A stretch of 12,702 nucleotides of DNA from Clostridiales bacterium UBA7103 (GCA_002493305.1 DKYJ01000041.1:12188-24889); one strand, 5' to 3'; counted from the stretch's first letter, positions 1 to 7,045 are shown. Numbers and translations are program-made. Notes: a model not told the origin generated them from the letters alone.

Positions 1-659
1 GAGGCGCTGCCCCAGTACCAGGTGTTATGATAAGTCCAGACACCGCGGCCCCAGTCAAGCACTGCGAAGCTGTCTGCGCTGTCAAAGTCATAGACTCTGC
101 CGCCGTAAACGGCCCGACCGCTGGCGCGCATACAGTTTATCTTCTGGTTAAAATAGAAATGCCCGGCCTTTTCAAAGGGCGTGCATATGACCATGCTCTC
201 CTCGGGCTCATCGCTGAGCTCAATGCGGGCGGAGAAATCCCCCTCGGGGCCAAGAGCCTTCATTTTGGCCATGAGCACGCGCTTGCCGCTGCCGTCGTTC
301 AAAAAGGCAAGCGAATGATGCTTCCCGCCGTGGCGCACATCGCCCCGGGCGGAGGTCTCCGGCATGTTGAGCCTGCCGAGGGGCATGAAGCTCATGGGAC
401 TTTTGGTGAGGTTGATGCCCCGCTCAAAGTCCAGCAGGGACACGGAGTCAAGCCCCATATAGCCGTTATCGTCGATAGTGAAGGCCACGGCGAAGCGGCC
501 ATTGCTGACAAGATAATAGTCCCACTCCTTTATGCGCGTGGGGTTGATTTTTATATCCCGGCGGCGGTACACCGGCAGCAGCTTTTTGGCGTAGCCGGCC
601 TGAAGAAGATTTCCGTTTTTATCCAGCAGGGGAGCGGAGGAAGTGATCTCGTTTTGCAT
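1..659 (-). CDS. DUF2804 domain protein (partial, C-terminus beyond the window)
   Basis: About 219 codons are visible, read leftwards from an ATG at 659-657; the gene is cut by the window edge. The start is supported by an AAAGGAG-type ribosome site at 668-674. The protein begins MQNEITSSAPLLDKNGNLL and carries a WDYY segment near residue 46 and a conserved DWGRGVWTYHNTWYWGSAS stretch at the visible end. I recognise these as typical of the DUF2804 family (Pfam PF10974); the match is from memory, not a search. The family has no established reaction. The visible part looks soluble and beta-rich, with no signal peptide or membrane segment. It is the third gene of the dnaD-dnaI unit, 17 bp behind dnaI, so it is probably co-transcribed. 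A role in replication is not implied by the sequence. Confidence 0.82.
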   Translation of the reverse strand, partial: MQNEITSSAPLLDKNGNLLQAGYAKKLLPVYRRRDIKINPTRIKEWDYYLVSNGRFAVAFTIDDNGYMGLDSVSLLDFERGINLTKSPMSFMPLGRLNMPETSARGDVRHGGKHHSLAFLNDGSGKRVLMAKMKALGPEGDFSARIELSDEPEESMVICTPFEKAGHFYFNQKINCMRASGRAVYGGRVYDFDSADSFAVLDWGRGVWTYHNTWYWGSA

Positions 660-676
660 AAGTCAGGCTCCTTTCT

Positions 677-1669
677 TCAGCCGCGCTTGATGCGGCGGAT
701 ATCGCGGCCCACAAAGGGCAGCGGGATAAATTCCCCCTCTATGCGGGAGCTGATCTGTGGGCTGTACCGCTTTTCCAATTCTTCGCTTGTAAGATTGGTG
801 CTTATAACAGTTCTCAGCCCCTGATTGAGACGGGTGTTGATAAGAGTATACAAGGCGCTCTGGGATATGGGCGTGAGCATCTCCGTGCCCAGATCGTCGA
901 GGATCATAAGGTCGCAGGAGAGCATCCGCTTAACACGCGTGTCCGCCGCCTGAGCCTCAGCCGCATCGCGGGAAAACTTCTGCCGCTCAAAAGCGTCCAG
1001 CGCGGCGGCGGCAGTATCATAGCACACAGAGAAGCCCTTTTTCGCCACGACCCGGGCAATGCAGGCGGAGAGATACGTCTTTCCGAGCCCGGTACCGCCC
1101 TGGAGCAGGAGACTGCCGGAAACATTTGGGAAATTCTCCGCAAAACGCAGGCAGCCGCTGTAAGTAGCCTGCATGACTGCTCTTGGGCTGCTGCCGGAGG
1201 CTGTGGGGGCGTTGTCATAATAGCCCAGATCAAAGCGCTCAAAGCTCTCGTCCCCGGTTTTGAGAAGGGTGCCCAGCTCTTTTGTAAGCTCCGCGTTATA
1301 GAGCTTTTCAAGGCAGGAGCAGACCCCGCCCTGATATGTGCCGCTGTCGCGGCATTTGGGGCAGGAATATATCTCGTCCAGATAATCTAGACCGAAACCA
1401 TGGGAAACAAGTGCCTCGCCCCGGCGCTGTTGAAGCTCAAGATTGCTCTGCTTCAGCTCCTCCAGTTTTTCCCCCAGCCTCGCGCTTTTTGACACCGTGA
1501 GGCGCACAAGCTCCGCCATCTGGCGGCGGAGCTGAAGATCATACTCCCGAATTTCCGGGGCAATGGCATACACACGCTCGGTGCGTCGGCGCTGCTCCGC
1601 CCGGTTTTCCTCCCGCTGCCGCTCAAGCACTTCTCTTGCTCTGGCAAGCAGCTTTCCGTCGTAGGCCAT
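677..1669 (-). CDS. dnaI: DnaI/DnaC-type helicase loader ATPase
   Basis: The 330-residue protein should load the replicative helicase during primosome assembly in the cytoplasm. It has a charged, helical N-terminal half (residues 1-95), a probable zinc site of four cysteines (CPKC at 103-106, CSC at 117-119), then an AAA+ domain: Walker A GGTGLGKT at 191-198, Walker B LMILDD at 254-259, sensor-1 STN at 290-292, and a candidate arginine finger in RYSPQISSRI at 301-310. The cysteine pair followed by the ATPase is the layout of clostridial DnaI-like loaders. The ATG at 1669 has a GGAGG site at 1677-1681, about 8 nt upstream. The gene lies 15 bp after dnaD, its usual partner. It is less likely to be an IstB transposition helper, because no transposase is adjacent and the zinc motif fits DnaI. 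Confidence 0.92.
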   Translation of the reverse strand: MAYDGKLLARAREVLERQREENRAEQRRRTERVYAIAPEIREYDLQLRRQMAELVRLTVSKSARLGEKLEELKQSNLELQQRRGEALVSHGFGLDYLDEIYSCPKCRDSGTYQGGVCSCLEKLYNAELTKELGTLLKTGDESFERFDLGYYDNAPTASGSSPRAVMQATYSGCLRFAENFPNVSGSLLLQGGTGLGKTYLSACIARVVAKKGFSVCYDTAAAALDAFERQKFSRDAAEAQAADTRVKRMLSCDLMILDDLGTEMLTPISQSALYTLINTRLNQGLRTVISTNLTSEELEKRYSPQISSRIEGEFIPLPFVGRDIRRIKRG

Positions 1670-1684
1670 GATTCAACCTCCCCC

Positions 1685-2626
1685 TTAGATTTTGTCCACA
1701 AGGGAGCGCAGCCTGTCGATGTCTATGGGCTTGTCCCCGCCGGTTTTTGCGGATTTTACCTGCCCCTTGCGGGGCGGATCCTCCCGCTCTATATCCTCCA
1801 CCGTGCGCAGGTTTTTGCTCTGCCAGGATTGGAGGATCTTGTTCATATATGGCCATTTGAGCCCGCCGGTGTTAAGGACTGTTCTGTCATAGGCGAGGGA
1901 GATCACGCCCTCGTCAAAGCCCATGTCGAGCCAGGAGCCTATGAATTTTTCCTCCGAGGCGCTCAGCTCCCTGCCGGAGATACCCAGAGCGGCCTTCACG
2001 CTGCCGGTAAGGCTGCGCCGCTCCCGCCGGGAGCGGATATATTCCTCGGCCTGCTCAAGGGTCATGATCTCGCGGTTGACCCATGTGTATGCCTCTTTTT
2101 CGATAAATCTGGCGCTGGGACGGCGGGGCTTTGAATCGTCCCCGCTGCCGCGGCGGCTCTCGCAGATCTCGCCGCAGTAATACAACAGCTCGACAATGAC
2201 CTCCACCGGCATACCCAGATAGTCATATATGCCGAAAAGCACCCGCATATCCGCGCCCGAGAGCTTCTTGCCCATGACCTTGGCGGCCTCGTCCAGCACG
2301 AGGGTGAAGCCCGCGTCCTTAGCAGAGCGGCGGCTTATCTCCTCCGCCGTGTACTGGGGCAGCTCCTCCGCCGCGTCAAGCACCGGGGCGGCGCCGGCGC
2401 TCTCGGCGCAAGCGCCGGAGACGGGCAGAAGCCCCATGCGGCGGAGCTTTTCCTCCGCGTCCTCCATCTGCCGCAGGGTGCGGCAAAGCCTGCCTGCCGC
2501 CTGCTCCAGTTCCCCGCCCTCGTGGGCAAGAAAAAGATATAGCAGGGCCGCGTCTCCGTCATGGGCGCAGATGAGCTTTTCCGCCGATGCGGGGGATATC
2601 AAGTTTTTGACATTTTCCTGCTGCAT
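1685..2626 (-). CDS. dnaD: DnaD-family primosome protein
   Basis: The 313-residue protein belongs to the DnaD/DnaB-like replication initiation family, which remodels origin DNA and recruits the helicase loader in Firmicutes. An N-terminal helical part (residues 1-70) is joined by an Ala/Glu-rich linker to two DnaD C-terminal-type helical domains, roughly 92-195 and 205-275. The second contains WPYMNKILQSW at 258-268, which fits the family YxxxIxxxW signature (Y260, I264, W268). The C-terminus is basic and probably disordered. The ATG at 2626 has only a weak ribosome site (AGGA about 13 nt upstream), but no better in-frame start is present. It is the first gene of the leftward operon, served by the promoter at 2685-2713. 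The two-domain form is common in Clostridia and phages; no phage genes are nearby, so a housekeeping copy is preferred. Confidence 0.9.
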   Translation of the reverse strand: MQQENVKNLISPASAEKLICAHDGDAALLYLFLAHEGGELEQAAGRLCRTLRQMEDAEEKLRRMGLLPVSGACAESAGAAPVLDAAEELPQYTAEEISRRSAKDAGFTLVLDEAAKVMGKKLSGADMRVLFGIYDYLGMPVEVIVELLYYCGEICESRRGSGDDSKPRRPSARFIEKEAYTWVNREIMTLEQAEEYIRSRRERRSLTGSVKAALGISGRELSASEEKFIGSWLDMGFDEGVISLAYDRTVLNTGGLKWPYMNKILQSWQSKNLRTVEDIEREDPPRKGQVKSAKTGGDKPIDIDRLRSLVDKI

Positions 2627-2659
2627 ATTGCTCTGCCGTCCTGCTTAGTCAAAAATAAT

Positions 2660-2680
2660 TTACAGAAAATTTCTTACAGA
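2660..2680. repeat. 7-bp direct repeat at the dnaD transcript start
   Basis: TTACAGA occurs at 2660-2666 and 2674-2680, a period of 14 bp, right where the dnaD transcript should begin. It could be an operator. It could also be chance in an AT-rich stretch. Confidence 0.3.
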
Positions 2681-2684
2681 TGCA

Positions 2685-2713
2685 ATTATATCACCAAAAT
2701 TAACTTGTCGCAA
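2685..2713 (-). promoter_or_regulatory. sigma-A promoter for the dnaD operon
   Basis: Read on the minus strand: -35 TTGCGA (2713-2708), a 17-nt spacer, and a perfect TATAAT (2690-2685) preceded by TG with one intervening base (extended -10). Transcription would start near 2678, giving a leader of about 52 nt before dnaD. The -35 shares bases 2708-2710 with the -35 of the opposing promoter. Confidence 0.75.
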
Positions 2714-2734
2714 TAGGCAGGTATGTGGTACAAT
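2705..2734 (+). promoter_or_regulatory. sigma-A promoter for the U32-maf unit
   Basis: TTGTCG (2705-2710), an 18-nt spacer, and TACAAT (2729-2734) preceded by TGG, which makes an extended -10. Transcription would start near 2741, leaving a leader of about 140 nt that includes repeat copy A. The -35 overlaps that of the dnaD promoter by 3 bp. Confidence 0.6.
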
Positions 2735-2755
2735 ACACACTGTATTATAGCGCGT

Positions 2756-2808
2756 GTAAACGATGAGCGGGTCGGCAGGAGCGGAACGCAGGAGAATTTG
2801 TGTTCTGA
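2756..2808 (-). repeat. Dispersed intergenic repeat, copy A
   Basis: A 53-nt segment whose reverse complement matches 11187-11239 at 38 of 53 positions without gaps. The match includes a perfect 17-nt core (GAGAATTTGTGTTCTGA at 2792-2808 on the plus strand) and a perfect 8-nt end (GTAAACGA at 2756-2763). It lies inside the predicted U32 leader and upstream of the dnaD promoter. A short direct repeat, GCAGGAG, sits within it at 2775-2781 and 2788-2794. Confidence 0.75.
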
Positions 2809-2880
2809 TAAGGGCGGCTTGTTATGCGTTTAAAAAAGCGTCCAAACGGCGCGTGCGTGATATTAGGAGTTTATAAACAG

Positions 2881-4965
2881 ATGTTAGAGCTGCTATCACC
2901 GGCGGGTTCTCCTGAGGCGGTCATCGCCGCCGTTCAGAACGGAGCTGACGCCGTATATCTGGGTATGGGGGATTTCAACGCCCGCCGCGGGGCGAAGAAT
3001 TTTTCCGATGAGGAATTTGAAAAAGCCGTGCGCTACTGCCGGATAAGGGGCTGCAAGGTCTATGTGACGCTCAACACCCTTATAAATGACCGGGAGATGG
3101 AGAGCGCGGTGGACGCGGCGCGGCTTGCCTCCGCCATGGGGGCCGACGCGATATTAGTGCAGGATCTGGGCCTTGCCCGGGCGATAAGGGCCGCTCTGCC
3201 GGATATTCCCCTCCACGCCAGCACACAGATGAGTATCCACAACCTGGCCGGAGTACAGGCCGCGGCGGATATGGGCTTTACCCGTGCGGTGCTCGCAAGG
3301 GAGCTGAGCCTTGAGCAGATAAGGTTCATCACCCGGAACGCTACTATTGAGACGGAGGTCTTTGTCCACGGCGCGCTGTGCTTCTGCCATTCCGGCCAGT
3401 GTTATATGTCGAGCCTCATCGGCCGACGCAGCGGGAACCGGGGCATGTGCGCACAGCCCTGCCGCATGGAATACAGCCTCGGCGGCAGAATGGACGATCA
3501 CCCCATGTCGCTTAAGGACAGCTGCCTTGTGGAACGGCTTCAGGAGCTTGAGGATGCGGGCGTGGCCTGCGTGAAGATAGAAGGGCGCATGAAGCGCCCG
3601 GAATACAGCGCCATTGTAACCGGCATATACTCCCGCGCCATCAAAGAACGCCGCAAGCCTACTGAAGAGGAAATGCACCAGCTTGAGGCGGCCTTCTCCC
3701 GGCAGGGCTTTACCCAAGGCTACTTTGACGGGGATAAGAAGGATATGTTCGGCGTGCGTCAGGATAGCGAGGGAGACACGGAGAAAATGTTCACCGCCGC
3801 CCGCAAAGCCTACGCCGACGGCGAGCTTCGTCGCGTGCCTGTGCATTTTTACACCGTTGCCCAGAAGGGGGAGCGGATAAAAGCTATCGCTTTCGACGAC
3901 GAGGGCAACAAGGCGGTGGCCTTTGGCCCTGTGCCGGAGCGGGCAAAAAAGCAGGGGCTTACAGAGAGCTATCTCACCGAGCAGATGTTCAAGACCGGCG
4001 GCACGCCCTATAACTGCGTTGAAAACAAGGCCATGGCGGAGCCCGGGCTGTACCTGCCCGCCGCGGAGATAAACGAGCTTCGCCGCAAGCTCATATCTCA
4101 GCTCTCCGAGCGCAGAGCCCAGCCGCCGCAGCGCCGCAGCGGGCGTATCCCACCCGTGCCGAGAAATATCCCGGCTATTGCCGACCCTGTCATAATTTTC
4201 CAGGTACGCACGGAGGAGCAGCTCACACCGGAGCTTGCCGAGCTCAAGCCTGACTATATCTATGTCCCGGCCCTGCTGATGGCTCAGCGCTTTGACCTTA
4301 TGCGCCCATATATTGACAACGGCGCGCACCTTTGCGCGGTGCTGCCGAGAGTCATTACGGACGATCAGGCCAAGGAGGTCTATTCCGCCCTTGAAAAGCT
4401 CCGCGGCTTCGGAGTGACGGAGGCGCTGGTGGGCAACCTCGGCCATGTGTTCATGGCTCGCAGCGCCGGAATGAGCCTCCGGGGCGATTTCGGGCTGAAT
4501 ACCTTTAATTCACACAGTCTGGAGGTTTTGAGCCAGGCGGGCTTTATTTCCGCCACCGCCTCCTTTGAGCTGCGCATGGCTCAGATAAAGGCTATGCAGA
4601 AGCCGCTTGATACGGAGATGATAATCTACGGGAGGCTTCCGCTGATGGTGTCCGACCAGTGCGTCATCAGGCACAGCGCGGGCCGCTGCAATTGCCAGAC
4701 GCCCGGTCAGCTTGCGGACAGAATGGGCTCCGTTTTCCCGGTGGTGAAGGAGTTTGGCTGCCGCAATGTGATATATAACGCCCATAAGCTCTATATGGCG
4801 GACAGGAAAGAGGATCTTTATTCCGCCGGACTTTGGGGTCTGCGCATGATGTTCACCACCGAGAGCGCAAGAGAGTGCATTGAGGTGGCCAAGGGGCATC
4901 TTGGCCTTTCCGATTACAAGCCCAATGTGCTGACCCGCGGGCTTTACTATCGTGGAGTTGATTGA
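2881..4965 (+). CDS. U32 family protein (peptidase U32 / RlhA-like, long form)
   Basis: The 694-residue protein starts MLELLSPAGS, a standard U32 N-terminus. The frame is open back to an ATG at 2824, but the family start and an AGGAG site at 2865-2869 favour 2881. Residues 1-300 form the U32 barrel with the signature FVHGALCFCHSGQC (161-174) and NRGMCAQPC (186-194). Cysteines 167, 174, 190 (or 194) and 230 match in spacing the [4Fe-4S] ligands known in U32 proteins such as UbiU and RlhA. A DUF3656-like middle and a second barrel-like half follow, as in E. coli RlhA (23S rRNA C2501 hydroxylation). RNA hydroxylation is therefore more likely than proteolysis, but substrate cannot be read from sequence. 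maf starts immediately after the stop codon. The upstream promoter and the repeat-bearing leader may control both. Confidence 0.9.
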   Translation: MLELLSPAGSPEAVIAAVQNGADAVYLGMGDFNARRGAKNFSDEEFEKAVRYCRIRGCKVYVTLNTLINDREMESAVDAARLASAMGADAILVQDLGLARAIRAALPDIPLHASTQMSIHNLAGVQAAADMGFTRAVLARELSLEQIRFITRNATIETEVFVHGALCFCHSGQCYMSSLIGRRSGNRGMCAQPCRMEYSLGGRMDDHPMSLKDSCLVERLQELEDAGVACVKIEGRMKRPEYSAIVTGIYSRAIKERRKPTEEEMHQLEAAFSRQGFTQGYFDGDKKDMFGVRQDSEGDTEKMFTAARKAYADGELRRVPVHFYTVAQKGERIKAIAFDDEGNKAVAFGPVPERAKKQGLTESYLTEQMFKTGGTPYNCVENKAMAEPGLYLPAAEINELRRKLISQLSERRAQPPQRRSGRIPPVPRNIPAIADPVIIFQVRTEEQLTPELAELKPDYIYVPALLMAQRFDLMRPYIDNGAHLCAVLPRVITDDQAKEVYSALEKLRGFGVTEALVGNLGHVFMARSAGMSLRGDFGLNTFNSHSLEVLSQAGFISATASFELRMAQIKAMQKPLDTEMIIYGRLPLMVSDQCVIRHSAGRCNCQTPGQLADRMGSVFPVVKEFGCRNVIYNAHKLYMADRKEDLYSAGLWGLRMMFTTESARECIEVAKGHLGLSDYKPNVLTRGLYYRGVD

Positions 4966-5538
4966 ATGAGCATTGTTCTTGCCTCCGGCTCACCCAGACG
5001 GCGCGAGCTAATGGAGATGCTGGACGTAAAAGATTTGGTTATAATCCCCGCGCGGGGCGAGGAGAGGCCGCCTGACGGCGCAGCGCCGGGGGAGCTTGTG
5101 ATGGCTCTTGCCGCGGCAAAGGCCCGAGAGGTGGCCGCCGGGAGAGCCGCGGAGGACACTGTCATCGGCGCGGACACTGTTGTCTGGATCGACGGGCAGG
5201 TGCTTGGGAAGCCCCATTCGGAGGAGCAGGCCGGGCAGATGCTCCGGCTGCTCTCCGGCAATGTGCACGAGGTGTACACCGGGGTGTGCCTTATAAAGGA
5301 CGGGGAAGAGAGCAGCCGTTTTGCTGTGACGAAGGTGCATTTTCGCCCCTTGAGCGAGGAGGAGATCGGCACCTATGTCAAAACCGGCGAGCCTATGGAT
5401 AAGGCGGGCGCTTACGGCGCTCAGGGTAAGGCCGCGCTGTTTGTGCGCGGCATAGAGGGAGACTTTTTTAATGTTATGGGTCTGCCCCTGTGCCTGCTTG
5501 GCGAAATGCTGAAAGAACGCGGTATAGAGGTATTGTGA
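4966..5538 (+). CDS. maf: Maf family nucleoside triphosphate pyrophosphatase
   Basis: The 190-residue cytoplasmic protein should hydrolyse non-canonical or excess nucleoside triphosphates to monophosphate and pyrophosphate. Visible Maf motifs are LASGSPRRREL (5-15), IGADTVV with the presumed catalytic Asp70, LGKP (80-83), and the DKAGAYGAQGKAALFV block (145-160). Thr71 and Gln153 fit the dTTP/UTP-acting YhdE subgroup, a modest inference. Length is normal for the family. The ATG directly follows the U32 stop codon with no gap; GGAG at 4954-4957 lies inside the end of the U32 gene, so translation is probably coupled. Maf next to mre genes is a classic Firmicute arrangement. Confidence 0.95.
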   Translation: MSIVLASGSPRRRELMEMLDVKDLVIIPARGEERPPDGAAPGELVMALAAAKAREVAAGRAAEDTVIGADTVVWIDGQVLGKPHSEEQAGQMLRLLSGNVHEVYTGVCLIKDGEESSRFAVTKVHFRPLSEEEIGTYVKTGEPMDKAGAYGAQGKAALFVRGIEGDFFNVMGLPLCLLGEMLKERGIEVL

Positions 5539-5543
5539 TAAAG

Positions 5544-5569
5544 TTGTGATCAATCACGATACCTGATCA
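5544..5569. promoter_or_regulatory. Inverted repeats just after maf
   Basis: TTGTGA and TCACGA (5544-5549 and 5554-5559, one G-T pair) form an inverted repeat about TCAA. TGATCA also occurs twice (5547-5552 and 5564-5569). No T-run follows, so this is not a normal terminator. It could be an operator or a processing hairpin. Confidence 0.3.
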
Positions 5570-5586
5570 AAAACGGCGCGCCGCTC

Positions 5587-5600
5587 GCCGCTGAAGCGGC
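5587..5600 (+). promoter_or_regulatory. GC-rich hairpin in the mreC leader
   Basis: GCCGC (5587-5591), loop TGAA, GCGGC (5596-5600): a perfect 5-bp stem. A second GCCGCT at 5580-5585 could pair with the same 3' arm. No T-run follows on the plus strand. Confidence 0.4.
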
Positions 5601-5617
5601 AAGGCTGCACATGTCAA

Positions 5618-5690
5618 AAATCTCCATTGAGCCGCATATGGAGATTTCAATTCCTGCTTGTGCTGTCGGTATGCGGCTAAATGGAGATTA
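5618..5690 (+). promoter_or_regulatory. Candidate RNA switch over the mreC ribosome site
   Basis: One strand, AATCTCCATTGAGCCGCAT (5619-5637), has two possible partners. Its first part, AAATCTCCAT (5618-5627), pairs perfectly with ATGGAGATTT (5638-5647): a 10-bp hairpin with a 10-nt loop. The whole 19-nt strand also pairs with ATGCGGCTAAATGGAGATT (5671-5689) at 18 of 19 positions (only 5629/5679 mismatched). The latter contains the mreC ribosome site GGAG (5683-5686). The loop of the short hairpin would be the nucleation point for the long helix. The layout is that of a translational switch; alternatively, the three copies of the 9-mer (5619-5627 inverted, 5638-5646, 5681-5689) are protein-binding sites. 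I see no clear promoter between maf and mreC and recognise no named riboswitch. Confidence 0.65.
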
Positions 5691-5692
5691 TT

Positions 5693-6535
5693 ATGAAAGA
5701 ATATCTGCGTAAAAACGGAGTCCGTATGGGCATTATAGTGGCGGCTGTGGCGCTTATAATAGCGATCAGCGCCGTTGCCCGCGGCGGTGGGACGAGCTTT
5801 ATTCAGAATGTGACGGGGATAGTCAAAGCCCCTATCCAGAAGGTGCTCAGCTCCACGGTCAACTGGTTTGACACCATCTACGGCTATCTTTTTGAGTATG
5901 ACTCGCTGCGGGCGGAGAATGAGTCGCTGCGCTCCCAGCTTGCCGACGCTCAGCAGTCTGCCCGCGACGGTATCGCAGCCTCCGAGGAGAACACGCGCCT
6001 GAGAGAGCTGCTGAACCTCCGTGAAAAGCACACGGATTATGAGATGGAATCCTGCAAGGTGGTTTTGTGGTCTGCCTCCAACTGGTCGTCCTCCTTCACC
6101 ATCTCCAAGGGCGAGAGCAGCGGCATCGAGATGGGCGACCCTGTCGTGACAGAGTACGGGGTGCTGGTCGGTCAGATAACAGAGCTCGGTGAAACATGGG
6201 CGACAGTCAGCACGGTCATAGATGTTGATATGAGCGTCGGCGCCTTTGTGGGCGTGGGCGGCAGCTCCGGTATGGTTGTGGGCGAGTTTGCCCTGATGAA
6301 GGATAAAACGGCCAAGCTCACCTTCCTTGCCGACGGCGCCCAGATATATAAGGACGACGAGGTGCTGACCTCCGGCTCCGGCGGCGGATTCCCGGCAGGG
6401 CTTCTCATCGGCACTATTTCCAGCGTTCAGACCGAGGCCGGCGGTCAGATAGAATACGGCATCGTTCAGCCCGCCTGCGAGCTTGACTCGCTGGTGCAGG
6501 TTTTCGTGATAAAGAGCTTTGAAGTGGTGGAGTAA
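5693..6535 (+). CDS. mreC: Rod shape-determining protein MreC
   Basis: The 280-residue membrane-anchored scaffold of the elongasome is expected to bind MreD, MreB and PBP2 on the outer face of the membrane. A short positively charged N-terminus (MKEYLRKNGVR) is followed by one transmembrane helix at about 12-29, a coiled coil at about 68-110 (SLRAENESLRSQLADAQ and ENTRLRELLNL), and the MreC beta domains from about 115 to 275. The ATG at 5693 is preferred over an in-frame ATG at 5681, because GGAG at 5683-5686 is 6 nt upstream of it. That ribosome site is one arm of the long inverted repeat in the leader. No mreB precedes it; maf does. The ribosome site for mreD lies in the last codons of mreC. 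Confidence 0.95.
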   Translation: MKEYLRKNGVRMGIIVAAVALIIAISAVARGGGTSFIQNVTGIVKAPIQKVLSSTVNWFDTIYGYLFEYDSLRAENESLRSQLADAQQSARDGIAASEENTRLRELLNLREKHTDYEMESCKVVLWSASNWSSSFTISKGESSGIEMGDPVVTEYGVLVGQITELGETWATVSTVIDVDMSVGAFVGVGGSSGMVVGEFALMKDKTAKLTFLADGAQIYKDDEVLTSGSGGGFPAGLLIGTISSVQTEAGGQIEYGIVQPACELDSLVQVFVIKSFEVVE

Positions 6536-6537
6536 GT

Positions 6538-7032
6538 TTGAAGGAAATATTCAAAAGAATAAATATAAAACGGGTGCTTAAATACGCCCTGTATATGTTT
6601 CTTGCCCTGCTTTGCCAGAACACGCTCTTTACCCAGCTGCGCATTGCGGGCGCCTGCCCCATGTTCCTGCCGGCGGTGGCCATCGCCGTGGGCATGTTCG
6701 AGGGGGCCAGCTGGGGCGCGCTGTTCGGGCTTATCATGGGAGTATTCGCGGATATGGCCTTTGTGGAGAACACGATCCTGTTCACGGTGCTGTTCCCGGC
6801 ACTGGCCTTCGCGTCGGGCTTCGTGGCCCATTTTTTTCTGAATAAGCGCTTTTTCGCCTTTATGGCGGCGGCCTTTGCGGGACTTTTGATAACCGCTTTT
6901 GCCCAGATGCTGGGCACCGCCTCGGCGGACGGGTTTTCAACGGCCATGCTGCCCACCGCCGCGCTTCAAACCCTGTGGTCTCTGCCGCCTGCGGCGCTGG
7001 CTTATTTCCCGCCTGCCAGGTGGATAGAATGA
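6538..7032 (+). CDS. mreD: Rod shape-determining protein MreD
   Basis: A 164-residue integral membrane protein with a basic start (KEIFKRINIKR) and about five hydrophobic helices, two of them rich in Gly/Ala and including FPALAFASGFVAHFF. It partners MreC in lateral wall synthesis. Sequence conservation in MreD is low, so the call leans on size, topology and position between mreC and PBP2. The start is TTG at 6538-6540, two bases after the mreC stop, with a good GGTGGAG site at 6526-6532. This implies coupled translation, perhaps at reduced level. PBP2 follows 13 bp later. Confidence 0.88.
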   Translation: MKEIFKRINIKRVLKYALYMFLALLCQNTLFTQLRIAGACPMFLPAVAIAVGMFEGASWGALFGLIMGVFADMAFVENTILFTVLFPALAFASGFVAHFFLNKRFFAFMAAAFAGLLITAFAQMLGTASADGFSTAMLPTAALQTLWSLPPAALAYFPPARWIE

Positions 7033-7045
7033 GAAAGGATAAGCA

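Noticed and set aside
27..824. 265-codon open frame on the plus strand across the DUF2804 gene
   Set aside because: It is antisense to the DUF2804 gene and the end of dnaI, both of which have family motifs and ribosome sites. The plus-strand translation resembles no family I know.
2792..2808. LexA/SOS box within the repeat core
   Set aside because: AGAACACAAATTCT has GAAC on one side but lacks the matching GTTC half of the Gram-positive LexA site, and the adjacent genes are not SOS genes.
2705..2810. CRISPR or tandem array from the repeated GCAGGAG words
   Set aside because: There are only two 7-mer copies with a 6-nt gap and no regular spacers.
2824..2880. Upstream in-frame start adding 19 residues to the U32 protein
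   Set aside because: The extra MRLKKRPNGACVILGVYKQ is not typical of the family, whereas MLELLSPAGS at 2881 is a standard start with AGGAG upstream. It cannot be fully excluded, since AAGGGCGG precedes 2824.
3154..4446. 430-codon open frame on the minus strand
   Set aside because: It lies entirely antisense to the U32 gene. High-GC third positions leave the opposite strand open; there are no recognisable domains.
5573..5600. GC-rich palindrome next to AAAAA as a terminator
   Set aside because: The T-run lies on the minus strand only, where no gene would end. On the plus strand there is no T-run, so termination of maf here is not supported.
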